NCBI GenBank assembly: GCA_030636545.1
Contig: DAOVWR010000003.1
Span: 1 to 27,353 of the forward strand
Origin: Mycoplasmatota bacterium
Lineage (GTDB): Bacteria; Bacillota_I; Bacilli_A; Izemoplasmatales; Izemoplasmataceae
Direction of reading: 5' to 3'
DNA: 27,353 bases
Below the pieces are notes generated by a model. It worked only from the letters and a program-made list of their open reading frames with translations, did not search any database and was not told where the DNA came from. Both the position numbers and the translations under genes were made by a program. This document shows positions 6,350-14,311 of the stretch, in pieces; positions within the stretch are counted from its first letter, which is position 1; each line of letters starts with the position of its first letter.

Positions 6350-8293
6350 TTATATCTTTTTATACACTTCTTTAATATTCTCTTTAGTAAATCCAAAGAA
6401 TTTAATTGCTTCATTACCTGGTGCGCTTACTCCGAAACGATCAATACCATAAACATTGCTAGCAAAACGGTACCATAAATCTGGACTTCCCATTTCTAGA
6501 GCCAAGCGTTTTGTGATTGATTTTGGAAGTACTGATTCTTGATATTCTTTAGATGTATATTTAAAGATATCCATTGAAGGCATCGAGACAACTCTAACAT
6601 TGATTCCTTCTTGTGCAAGTAATTCTTGAGTATCTATTGCTAGTCCTACTTCACTACCTGCGGCAATTAAGACTCCTTCGAAGTTTTCTTTATCACTAAT
6701 TACATACGCACCTTGTTTGAAGTCTTCATACTTAGTTTCAACTTTTACTTCTAAGTTTTGTCTAGATAACGCAATTACTGATGGAGTCTTTTTAGACTCT
6801 AGTGCATATCTAAAACTATAAGCTGTTTCGTTAGCATCACAAGGTCTTAAGACATTAACATTAGGTGTTGTTCTAAACATTGATAACTGTTCAATTGGCT
6901 CATGGGTTGGTCCATCTTCACCAACGGCTACTGAATCATGAGTAAAGATATACATTGACGGTATTCCCATAATAGCTGCCATTCTCACAGCAGGTTTCAT
7001 ATAGTCTGCGAAGACAAAGAATCCACCACTAAATCCTCTTAAATTATGCAGTGTAAGTCCATTTACCATTGCTGCCATAGCGTGTTCTCTAACCCCAAAA
7101 CTAATATTTCTACCTAATGGATTTTCTTTTGAGAAATCTCCATTTATACCTTTAGCTTTAGTTGATTTAGTTAAGTCAGCACTACCACCAATAAGTTCAA
7201 TTAAATTTTCAGATAGTTTTGTAATTACTTTACCCCCTGAGACTCTTGATGCTTCATTAGTTCCGACTTTAGCTATTTCTAATACTTCTTCATAATTAAT
7301 GTCTAATACACCATTAATTATATTATCTAATTGTTTAGCAAGTTCAGGATATAATTCCTGATATTCTTCAAACATTTCATCCCAATTATTTAATGCTTCT
7401 TCTCCTCTTTGAACGGTGTTCTTAAAGAAATCAGCATATACTTCTTCTGGAGCAAAAAATTCTGGATAGTTATAATCTAATGTTTTTCGCATATTGTTAG
7501 TTTCTTCAATTCCCATTGGCGATCCATGAGTTGCTGATTGTCCAGCTTTTGAACTACCAAAGCCAATAATTGATTTAACTTCAATAATAGAAGGTTTATC
7601 AGTTAATTTTGCTTTTTCAATTGCTTTATTTAATTCATCTAAATTATTCGCATCTTCAACTCTTGAATAATCCCAAGACATTGATTCATATTTCATTTTA
7701 GTGTTTTCGGTATTAGCCCATTTTAATGGTCCGTCTAGCTGAATATCATTTGAATCATATAAAACAATAAGTTTATTTAGTCCTAAATGTCCAGCTAAAC
7801 TAATTGCTTCTTGGGTAACACCTTCTTGAAGATCTCCATCTCCACAAATAACATAAGTGTAGTGATCAATTATGTTGAATTTTTCTTTATTAAACACTGC
7901 CGCCAAATAACTTTCTGCAACTGCCATACCAGCAGCCATTGCTATTCCTTGTCCAAGTGGTCCACTTGTTGTATCAATACCATCTGTATGAAGATATTCT
8001 GGGTGTCCTGGAGTTAAAGAATTAAGTTGTCTAAACTGCTTTAAATCTTCCATTTCAACATTGAATCCAGCTAAATGTAAGACTGGGTATAACATTCCTG
8101 ATGCATGTCCTGCTGCTAAGACAAAACGATCTCTATTAAACCATAAAGGTTTATTTGGTGTTACATGCATATGTTTGGTATATAGTGAGTAAATCATTGG
8201 TGCTGCCCCTAGCACGATTCCAGGATGACCGCTGTTAGCCTTGTTAATCGCGTCCATTCCTAAAAATCGAATTGCATTAATTGATTTATTCAT
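6350..8293 (-). CDS. tkt: Transketolase
   Basis: Tkt is the thiamine-diphosphate enzyme of the non-oxidative pentose phosphate pathway. It moves two-carbon units between sugar phosphates and so supplies ribose 5-phosphate for the nucleotide genes nearby. The 647-residue protein is slightly shorter than the usual 660-670 but complete. Visible landmarks are H23 in SGHPG, H63 in AAGHASG, GPLGQG (111-116), the ThDP/metal motif GDGDLQEG (151-158) and YDSNDIQLDG. The pyrimidine domain has catalytic E403 in FGVREHAMA and H464 in GEDGPTHEPIEQ. The ATG at 8293 follows AAAGGAGAG. The gene is single, diverges from the pyr operon and has its own terminator. No transaldolase gene is nearby. Confidence 0.97.
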   Translation of the reverse strand: MNKSINAIRFLGMDAINKANSGHPGIVLGAAPMIYSLYTKHMHVTPNKPLWFNRDRFVLAAGHASGMLYPVLHLAGFNVEMEDLKQFRQLNSLTPGHPEYLHTDGIDTTSGPLGQGIAMAAGMAVAESYLAAVFNKEKFNIIDHYTYVICGDGDLQEGVTQEAISLAGHLGLNKLIVLYDSNDIQLDGPLKWANTENTKMKYESMSWDYSRVEDANNLDELNKAIEKAKLTDKPSIIEVKSIIGFGSSKAGQSATHGSPMGIEETNNMRKTLDYNYPEFFAPEEVYADFFKNTVQRGEEALNNWDEMFEEYQELYPELAKQLDNIINGVLDINYEEVLEIAKVGTNEASRVSGGKVITKLSENLIELIGGSADLTKSTKAKGINGDFSKENPLGRNISFGVREHAMAAMVNGLTLHNLRGFSGGFFVFADYMKPAVRMAAIMGIPSMYIFTHDSVAVGEDGPTHEPIEQLSMFRTTPNVNVLRPCDANETAYSFRYALESKKTPSVIALSRQNLEVKVETKYEDFKQGAYVISDKENFEGVLIAAGSEVGLAIDTQELLAQEGINVRVVSMPSMDIFKYTSKEYQESVLPKSITKRLALEMGSPDLWYRFASNVYGIDRFGVSAPGNEAIKFFGFTKENIKEVYKKI

Positions 8294-8352
8294 GTTTTCT
8301 CTCCTTTTAATTGCAAATTATTATAAAAATATTAATAGCTACTTCTTCGTTA

Positions 8353-8358
8353 ATTATA
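8353..8358 (-). promoter_or_regulatory. Candidate -10 element of tkt
   Basis: A perfect minus-strand TATAAT about 60 nt upstream of the tkt start, with no recognisable -35 at 16-18 bp. The remainder of 8294-8450 is AT-rich DNA in which I see nothing else definite. Confidence 0.35.
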
Positions 8359-8450
8359 CAATAAACTAAGTAAAATCTCACTATATTTACTTAAATATTT
8401 TAATTGTTTGTACACAGTGTTTTTTTTATGTTATTTTTACTCGTTTTTCC

Positions 8451-8479
8451 TTGCAGAATCAAAGATCTTATTGTAGAAT
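8451..8479 (+). promoter_or_regulatory. Promoter of the pyr operon
   Basis: The -35 TTGCAG (8451-8456) and the -10 TAGAAT (8474-8479) are separated by exactly 17 bp. The start should be near 8486, which leaves a leader of about 145 nt that contains the PyrR attenuator. Confidence 0.75.
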
Positions 8480-8485
8480 TAAAGT

Positions 8486-8587
8486 AGCTTTTTAAATTAG
8501 TCCAGAGAGACTTATAAGAGTACTGAATATTTTCGATGAAAATATAATTTTTTATTAAAATATTTCGAACTTATAAAATTCTTCTGG
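8486..8587 (+). promoter_or_regulatory. PyrR-binding loop and antiterminator of the pyr leader
   Basis: AGTC (8499-8502) and GACT (8509-8512) close a CAGAGA hexaloop, giving AGTCCAGAGAGACT, which matches the known PyrR binding-loop pattern (UCCAGAGAGRCU). The competing antiterminator has three aligned blocks: CCAGAG (8502-8507) with TTCTGG (8582-8587); TTATAAG (8512-8518) with CTTATAA (8570-8576); and GAATATTTT (8525-8533) with AAAATATTTC (8557-8566, one bulge). The antiterminator would take up both the PyrR loop and the 5' arm of the terminator, so the structures exclude one another. In the Bacillus system PyrR with UMP binds the loop and so favours termination; the same is inferred here, supported by pyrR in the operon. 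Confidence 0.85.
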
Positions 8588-8612
8588 TCTATGACTGGCA
8601 AGAATTTTTTTT
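8575..8612 (+). terminator. Attenuator terminator of the pyr leader
   Basis: AAAATTCTT (8575-8583) pairs with AAGAATTTT (8600-8608), extended by CTGGTC (8584-8589) with GACTGG (8593-8598) using G-U pairs and a TAT loop. It is followed by a run of eight T (8605-8612). It ends 9 nt before the pyrB ribosome binding site, so it would stop transcription before the first gene. Confidence 0.88.
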
Positions 8613-8630
8613 ATAATATAAGGAGGAATA

Positions 8631-9497
8631 ATGAAAAATTTATTTGCATTGAAGGATTTATCAGTTGTAGACATTAACGAGATTTTAGAAGAAGCCATTG
8701 AATTCAAGAATGGTAAAGAGTATGACAAGCTTCAAGGGAAATCAGTTGTAAATATGTTCTTTGAAAACAGTACAAGAACACTTTATAGCTTCATCAAAGC
8801 CGAATCCAATATGAAGATGAAGGAAACAAATTTCAATCCTGAAACTTCAAGTTTGAAAAAAGGTGAAAGTTTATATGATACAGTTAAAACTTTCGAATCA
8901 CTAGGTTACGATTGTTTTGTTATTAGACACAGTCAAAATAACTATTACAATCAACTTACAAACATTAATGTTCCAATATTAAATGGTGGGGATGGTACTG
9001 GAAATCATCCAACTCAAAGCTTACTTGATTTATTAACAATCAAAGAATGTTTCGGTAGCTTTGAAGGACTTAAAATTACTATCGTTGGAGACATTAGACA
9101 TTCAAGAGTAGCACACACTAATATTGCTGTTATGAAAAGACTAGGTATGGAAGTATTTATTTCAGGTCCTAATGAATTTGATGATGGTAGCGCCGAACAC
9201 ATTGAATTTGAAAAAGCAGTTAAAGAAATGGATATAATTATGCTTTTACGTGTTCAATATGAACGTCATGGATATTCAATGACATTAGAAAAAGATGATT
9301 ATTTGAGTAAATATGGTTTAACAATGGAAAGAGTAAGTCAAATGAAACCAGATTCAATAATAATGCATCCCGCACCCTTCAACAGAAGAATCGAAATTGA
9401 TGATCCTGTTGTAGAATGTGCAAAATCAAAAATTTTCGATCAGATGGCCAACGGTGTTCATGTCCGTATGGCAGTCTTAAAATGGGTAATGGAGTGA
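8631..9497 (+). CDS. pyrB: Aspartate carbamoyltransferase catalytic subunit
   Basis: PyrB joins carbamoyl phosphate and aspartate, the first committed step of pyrimidine synthesis. The 288-residue protein is about 15-20 residues shorter than typical PyrB but keeps the active-site elements: the phosphate-binding STRT (47-50) in FFENSTRT, K77 in SLKKGES, the RH pair at 99-100, HPTQ (126-129), the LRVQ.ER stretch and MHPAPFNR. The sequence after STRT is LYSFIKAE, where many homologues have RTSFE. No pyrI regulatory subunit is present, as in Firmicutes. AAGGAGGAATA precedes the ATG. It is the first gene of the operon, whereas in B. subtilis pyrR and pyrP come first. Confidence 0.95.
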   Translation: MKNLFALKDLSVVDINEILEEAIEFKNGKEYDKLQGKSVVNMFFENSTRTLYSFIKAESNMKMKETNFNPETSSLKKGESLYDTVKTFESLGYDCFVIRHSQNNYYNQLTNINVPILNGGDGTGNHPTQSLLDLLTIKECFGSFEGLKITIVGDIRHSRVAHTNIAVMKRLGMEVFISGPNEFDDGSAEHIEFEKAVKEMDIIMLLRVQYERHGYSMTLEKDDYLSKYGLTMERVSQMKPDSIIMHPAPFNRRIEIDDPVVECAKSKIFDQMANGVHVRMAVLKWVME

Positions 9498-9502
9498 TAC
9501 AA

Positions 9503-10027
9503 ATGGAAAAAGTAATTATCGATTCAGAAACACTTAAAAGAACCATAAGAAGAATCTCTTATGAAATCTTAGAGAAGAATAAAACAATTGAAGATGTTGT
9601 ACTTCTAGGAATTAGAAAAAAAGGTGTTAACTTAACAAATATAATTCAAGATAATATAAAACATATTGAAGGTATTTCACTTAAGGTTGGCGAAATAGAT
9701 ATTACACCTTATCGAGATGATATTAAATCTGATATTCCTAAAGATATCAACAAAGAGTTGGTTCCATTTTCAATAGAAGGTAAATCAGTAGTACTAGTTG
9801 ATGACGTTTTATATACCGGAAGAACAATTAGAGCAGCGATGGATGCTGTAATGGATTTAGGTCGTCCTCTAAAAATTGAGCTTGCTATTCTTATTGATAG
9901 AGGGCATAGACAATTACCAATTAAAGCTAATTATATAGGGAAAAATATTCCTACATCAAACGATGAAATGATTAAAGTAATTCTTACAGATTTATCTCCT
10001 ACTGATCAAGTGTTGATTATAAAGTAA
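9503..10027 (+). CDS. pyrR: PyrR, RNA-binding regulator of the pyr operon / uracil phosphoribosyltransferase
   Basis: PyrR senses UMP and UTP, binds the leader RNA of pyr operons and in many species also has uracil phosphoribosyltransferase activity. The 174-residue length is typical. The PRPP loop is VVLVDDVLYTGRT (96-108), followed by the conserved RPLKIELAILIDRGHRQLPI (121-140) and IGKNIPT (145-151). The ATG at 9503 gives the family start and follows GGAGTGA; longer frames upstream read through pyrB. It begins 5 nt after pyrB. Its target is visible in the leader at 8499-8512. Being transcribed after the attenuator, it controls its own supply. Confidence 0.95.
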   Translation: MEKVIIDSETLKRTIRRISYEILEKNKTIEDVVLLGIRKKGVNLTNIIQDNIKHIEGISLKVGEIDITPYRDDIKSDIPKDINKELVPFSIEGKSVVLVDDVLYTGRTIRAAMDAVMDLGRPLKIELAILIDRGHRQLPIKANYIGKNIPTSNDEMIKVILTDLSPTDQVLIIK

Positions 10028-10032
10028 AACTG

Positions 10033-11313
10033 ATGAAGAAATTGCTTAAGAATGGAAAAATCTTATATAAAGATAGTTTAATTCATAAAGATATTTTGAT
10101 AGAAAATAGCGTGATTATCGCTATTGAAGATGAAATAGAAATAACAAATGAAATGGAAGTTATTGACGTTGATAATAACTTCATTTCACCAGGCTTTATA
10201 GATATGCATGTTCACCTAAGAGAACCTGGAAATCCAGAGAAAGAAACTATTAAAACTGGAACTCTAGCTGCGGCTAGAGGGGGATATACAGTAATTTGTG
10301 CAATGCCAAATACTAACCCCACCCCAGATACCATGGAAAACTTAATGGCTTTACAAAGAAAGATTGAGAGTGATGCGCTTGTTAAAGTTTTACCATATGC
10401 TCCAATTACAATAAACCAAAAACATAATACTAAATTAGTTGATATGAATAGCCTTAAGAATTTTGTTTGCGGGTTTTCAAATGATGGTTTTGGAATCCAA
10501 AGTACTAGACAAATGTATGAAGCTATGAAGAATGCATATCGCTACGAAACACTAATCGCAGCACATTGTGAAGACGAAGAAATTCTATATGGTGGTTATG
10601 TTCACAAAGGAGTAAATGCATCTGAAAAAGGTTGGAACGGAATCACTAGTCTATCAGAAAGTATTCAGATAGCACGTGATACCCTAATCGCAGAAGAAAC
10701 AAATGCAAAATATCATGTTTGCCATATTTCTACTAAAGAAGGAGTTAGAATTGTCAGAGACGCTAAAAAAAGAGGAGTAAATGTATCTTGTGAAGTTACA
10801 CCTCATCATCTTCTACTGACAGAATTTGATGTGAGAGATAGTAATTTCAAGATGAATCCTCCAGTTAGAGGTATAGATGATAAATACTCTTTAATATCGG
10901 GATTACTTGATGGAACAATTGATTGCATTGTAACTGATCACGCACCACATACAATAAAAGAAAAAAATAAAGGATTAGAAACAGCTCCATTTGGGATAGT
11001 AGGACTCGAAACTGCTTTTCCGTTAATTTATACTAATTTTGTAAAAACTAATATAGCAAGTTTAAGTGATGCGATAAAATGGTTCAGTCTTAATCCAGCA
11101 AGAAGACTTAATCTAGGTTATGGGAAACTAATTGTAGATAGAGTCGCAGACATTACTATAATTGATCTTCATACCAAAAGAGCAATCGACAAAGAATCAT
11201 TTTTCTCAAAAGGTAGAAATACCCCATTTAATAAATGGGTCTGTGAAGGGTGGCCAATTATGACCTTGGTAAAAGGCAAAATAGTTTATAAGGATCGTGG
11301 ATATTTTGAATAA
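10033..11313 (+). CDS. pyrC: Dihydroorotase, class I
   Basis: PyrC cyclises carbamoyl aspartate to dihydroorotate, the third step of UMP synthesis. The 426-residue protein has class I metal ligands: H59 and H61 in DMHVHLREPG, D151 in FSNDG (the Bacillus-type bridging residue in place of a carbamylated Lys), H178 in AAHCED, H231 in CHIST, and catalytic D302 in TDHAPH. AMPNTNPTPD (90-99) is also typical. It starts 5 nt after pyrR but has no recognisable ribosome binding site between the genes, so translation is probably coupled to pyrR. Confidence 0.96.
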   Translation: MKKLLKNGKILYKDSLIHKDILIENSVIIAIEDEIEITNEMEVIDVDNNFISPGFIDMHVHLREPGNPEKETIKTGTLAAARGGYTVICAMPNTNPTPDTMENLMALQRKIESDALVKVLPYAPITINQKHNTKLVDMNSLKNFVCGFSNDGFGIQSTRQMYEAMKNAYRYETLIAAHCEDEEILYGGYVHKGVNASEKGWNGITSLSESIQIARDTLIAEETNAKYHVCHISTKEGVRIVRDAKKRGVNVSCEVTPHHLLLTEFDVRDSNFKMNPPVRGIDDKYSLISGLLDGTIDCIVTDHAPHTIKEKNKGLETAPFGIVGLETAFPLIYTNFVKTNIASLSDAIKWFSLNPARRLNLGYGKLIVDRVADITIIDLHTKRAIDKESFFSKGRNTPFNKWVCEGWPIMTLVKGKIVYKDRGYFE

Positions 11314-12052
11314 TAAATATCTAATAATATCTAATGATTTAATCGCAAAAGACACATATAAATTAATTTTTAAAGGTGATATACAAAAAAATATATTACC
11401 CGGACAATTCATTAATATCAAAATCGAAGATGGATACAAATTTTTATTAAGACGTCCCATCAGTATATGTGACCATAACGGAAACTATATAACAATCATC
11501 TACAAAATTCTTGGCGAAGGAACAGAAGTTCTTTCCAAAATGAAGGCAGGAGAAATAATTGATATTCTCCTACCACTCGGAAATGGGTTTACCATAATGA
11601 CTGAGCCAAACAAACAACTTCTTATCGGTGGTGGTGTAGGCATCCCTCCACTCTATTTACTCGCTAGTAAAATGATTGAACAGCGTATTGATTTTAAAGT
11701 AATACTAGGATTCAATACTTTCGAAGATATCTTCTTAGTTGAAGAGTTTAAAGCACTTGGAGTAGAAGTTTTTGTTTCTACAATGGATAACTCTTTTGGT
11801 ATAAAAGGAAATGTAATGGATGTAATTAAACAATTAAATATCGATTACGATTACTACTACTCTTGCGGACCAGCTAAAATGCTCAACAATTTAGTTAAAA
11901 CAAAGATTTTAGGACAACTATCATTTGAAGAAAGAATGGGTTGTGGATTTGGAGCTTGTATGGGTTGTACATGCAAAACTAAAACATCATCTAAAAGAAT
12001 TTGTAAAGAAGGACCTGTATTAGAATCAAGTGAGGTGTTAGTAGATGAATAG
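11297..12052 (+). CDS. pyrK: Dihydroorotate dehydrogenase electron-transfer subunit
   Basis: PyrK carries FAD and a 2Fe-2S cluster and passes electrons from PyrD to NAD+. The 251-residue sequence shows the FAD-binding RRPISI (52-57), the NAD-binding GGGVGIPPL (111-119), CGPAKML (190-196) and a C-terminal cluster motif with C216, C221, C224 and C236 (Cx4Cx2Cx11C). The start is uncertain: the GTG at 11297 overlaps pyrC by 17 nt and lies only about 3 nt after AAGGA, while a TTG at 11306 lies about 11 nt after it. Either start makes translation coupled to pyrC. Its stop overlaps pyrD by 8 nt, fitting the 1:1 complex the two proteins form. Confidence 0.93.
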   Translation: MDILNNKYLIISNDLIAKDTYKLIFKGDIQKNILPGQFINIKIEDGYKFLLRRPISICDHNGNYITIIYKILGEGTEVLSKMKAGEIIDILLPLGNGFTIMTEPNKQLLIGGGVGIPPLYLLASKMIEQRIDFKVILGFNTFEDIFLVEEFKALGVEVFVSTMDNSFGIKGNVMDVIKQLNIDYDYYYSCGPAKMLNNLVKTKILGQLSFEERMGCGFGACMGCTCKTKTSSKRICKEGPVLESSEVLVDE

Positions 12053-12959
12053 ATTATCTGTCAAACTTCCAAATTTAGATTTAGATAACCCTATAATCCC
12101 AGCATCTGGTACTTTTGGATTCGGATATGAATTTAGTGAGTATTATGACATAAATATTTTAGGAAGCTTTTCTTTTAAAGGAACTACACTAGAAAAAAGA
12201 TTTGGAAATAAAACACCAAGAATAGCTGAAACTTATGCTGGAATGTTAAATTCAATCGGTCTTCAAAATCCTGGAGTTCATGATGTATTAAACGTTGAAC
12301 TAGTAAAATTAAAAGAAGTATTTAGTAAAAAGGTCATCGCAAATATCGGCGGAAGTACTTTCGAGGATTATATTGAAGCAGTAACAATAATTTCACAAAG
12401 TGATATAGTAGGTGCAATCGAACTCAATATAAGTTGTCCTAACGTAAATGCAGGTGGAATGGTATTTGGAACAAATAAAGACATTGCATTCAAGTTAACA
12501 AAAGCTGTTAAAAGACATACACACCTACCTGTTTATGTAAAATTATCACCTAACGTTACAAACATAGTTGAAATTGCAAAAGAAGTTGAAAGAGCTGGAG
12601 CAGATGCAATTTCAATGATAAATACATTAGTAGGAATGCGTATTGATTTAAAAACAGGAAAACCAATACTAGCAAATAACTATGGTGGATTAAGTGGTCC
12701 AGCGATTAAATCTGTTGCCTTAAAAATGGTTCACCAAGTATATCAAGCAGTTAATATCCCTATAATTGGAATGGGAGGAATTATGAATGCAAACGATGTA
12801 CTTGAGATGATGTATGCAGGTGCTACTGCCGTTCAAATTGGTACAGCAAATCTAATTGATCCCCTAGCATGTAAAAACATTATTGAAGAATTACCAAGTG
12901 TATTAGATAAGTATGGAATAAAAAATATAAGAGAGATAATAGGGAGAGCACATTTATGA
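12045..12959 (+). CDS. pyrD: Dihydroorotate dehydrogenase, class 1B (NAD-dependent) catalytic subunit
   Basis: PyrD oxidises dihydroorotate to orotate with FMN. It is cytosolic and works with PyrK. The 304-residue protein has ASGTFGFG (20-27), NSIGLQNPG (69-77), the active-site C131 in ELNISCPN (class 1 signature), VKLSPN, NTLVGMRID and the FMN phosphate-binding GMGGI followed by AVQIGTA. It lacks the N-terminal membrane helix of class 2 enzymes. The ATG lies inside the end of pyrK; AGGTG about 9 nt upstream can serve as ribosome binding site. Confidence 0.96.
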   Translation: MNRLSVKLPNLDLDNPIIPASGTFGFGYEFSEYYDINILGSFSFKGTTLEKRFGNKTPRIAETYAGMLNSIGLQNPGVHDVLNVELVKLKEVFSKKVIANIGGSTFEDYIEAVTIISQSDIVGAIELNISCPNVNAGGMVFGTNKDIAFKLTKAVKRHTHLPVYVKLSPNVTNIVEIAKEVERAGADAISMINTLVGMRIDLKTGKPILANNYGGLSGPAIKSVALKMVHQVYQAVNIPIIGMGGIMNANDVLEMMYAGATAVQIGTANLIDPLACKNIIEELPSVLDKYGIKNIREIIGRAHL

Positions 12960-13636
12960 GAGATGTAATAATTGCATGTGATTTTCAAAATAAATCAGAA
13001 TTAAGAGAATTTTTAACAAATTTTACTACAACTAAGCCATTTCTAAAAATAGGAATGGAAATGTTTTATAGAGAAGGTCCACAACTTGTAAAAGAATTAA
13101 AAGATGAAGGTTTTAAAATCTTTCTAGATTTAAAACTTCACGATATTCCAAACACAGTAAATAAGGCAATGAAAAACATAGGAAGACTCGGAGTTGATTT
13201 AACAAATATTCATGCAGCAGGAGGAATCAAAATGATGAAAGCTGCACTTGAGGGTTTAAAAGAGACAAACAGTAATTGTAAATTAATCGCAGTTACACAA
13301 CTAACATCAATTGATAATCAAACATTAAGAGAAGAACTACTTATAAACGAATCAATAGATGATACTGTAAAACACTATGCACTAAACACTAAAAAAGCAG
13401 GACTGGATGGAGTAGTATGTTCTCCACTCGAAGCTCCAATCATTAAAGAAATGGGACTAATAAGTGTAACTCCAGGAATAAGATTCAAAAATGAAAGTGC
13501 TCACGATCAAGCAAGAATTTCTACACCTAGTTACGCTAAAGAATTAGGTTCTACTTATATCGTAGTTGGTAGAGCAATCACAGAAGCAACAAACGTGCTA
13601 GAAGCTTATAATAAATGTGTAAGGGAGTTTATTTAA
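12956..13636 (+). CDS. pyrF: Orotidine 5'-phosphate decarboxylase
   Basis: PyrF decarboxylates OMP to UMP, the last step. The 226-residue protein has the catalytic D58-K60-D63 set in DLKLHDIPN, D9 in ACDF, K31 in FLKIGMEMF, and the phosphate-binding TPGIR and VVGRAIT near the C-terminus. The start is an ATGA overlap with the pyrD stop, with GGGAGAG just upstream. It ends in a TAATG overlap with pyrE. Confidence 0.96.
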   Translation: MRDVIIACDFQNKSELREFLTNFTTTKPFLKIGMEMFYREGPQLVKELKDEGFKIFLDLKLHDIPNTVNKAMKNIGRLGVDLTNIHAAGGIKMMKAALEGLKETNSNCKLIAVTQLTSIDNQTLREELLINESIDDTVKHYALNTKKAGLDGVVCSPLEAPIIKEMGLISVTPGIRFKNESAHDQARISTPSYAKELGSTYIVVGRAITEATNVLEAYNKCVREFI

Positions 13637-14265
13637 TGAAAATAAAAGTAGCTAAAGAACTATTAAAAATTAACGCAGTTTTTTTGAGACCAAATGAACC
13701 ATTCACTTGGTCGAGTGGTATTAAATCTCCAATATATTGTGATAATAGACTAACACTATCTTACCCAAAAACAAGAGATATAATTGAAGATGCACTTGCT
13801 AAAACAGTACAAGAAAAATACCCTGAAGCTATGATGATAATCGGGACAGCAACGGCAGGTATAGCGCACGCTGCACTAGTTGCAGATATCTTAGGCCTTC
13901 CAATGGGGTATGTAAGAGGAACTACTAAAACTCATGGAAGAAATAACGCAATCGAAGGATTAGTTAAAAAAGGGATGAAAGTTGTTGTAATTGAGGATTT
14001 AATTTCTACTGGTGGTTCTTGCGTTAAAGTTGTTGAAATTTTAAGAGAAGCTGGGTTAGATGTTCTTGGAGTTGTATCAATCTTTACATACAACTTACTT
14101 AAAGGATTTGAAACTTTTAAGAATAGCAATACTGAATATCACTCCATAACAAACTATGATGTTTTAGTGGAAGTTGCACTAGAGCAAGGATATATCAGTG
14201 AGCATGATTTAAAGAAACTCCATCAATGGAAAATCAATCCCAGAGATGAATCTTGGATGAGTTAA
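13636..14265 (+). CDS. pyrE: Orotate phosphoribosyltransferase
   Basis: PyrE attaches PRPP to orotate to give OMP, the step before PyrF. The 209-residue protein has the PRPP signature VVIEDLISTGGS (117-128), FTWSSGIKSPIYCDNR (23-38) and the mobile-loop region YVRGTTKTHGRNN (92-104). The ATG at 13636 shares one base with the pyrF stop and follows AAGGGAG; the longer upstream frame would overlap pyrF. It is the last gene of the pyr operon and ends about 10 nt before the shared terminator. Confidence 0.96.
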   Translation: MKIKVAKELLKINAVFLRPNEPFTWSSGIKSPIYCDNRLTLSYPKTRDIIEDALAKTVQEKYPEAMMIIGTATAGIAHAALVADILGLPMGYVRGTTKTHGRNNAIEGLVKKGMKVVVIEDLISTGGSCVKVVEILREAGLDVLGVVSIFTYNLLKGFETFKNSNTEYHSITNYDVLVEVALEQGYISEHDLKKLHQWKINPRDESWMS

Positions 14266-14272
14266 AGCAAAC

Positions 14273-14311
14273 AAAAACCTTAAAGCTTGTTATAAGTTTT
14301 AAGGTTTTTTT
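14273..14311. terminator. Bidirectional terminator shared by the pyr and pur operons
   Basis: AAAAACCTTAAA (14273-14284) pairs with TTTAAGGTTTTT (14298-14309), with an inner CTT/AAG pairing. The plus strand ends in seven T (14305-14311) and the minus strand in five T. The T run abuts the guaA stop codon (14310-14312) coming from the other side. Confidence 0.85.

Noticed and set aside
8294..8450. Unlisted small gene or RNA between tkt and the pyr promoter
   Set aside because: No open frame with a ribosome binding site and no stable hairpin with a T run is visible, only AT-rich sequence and a -10 for tkt.
11206..11460. 84-codon minus-strand frame across the pyrC-pyrK junction
   Set aside because: It lies opposite two certain genes and shows no family resemblance or start signals.
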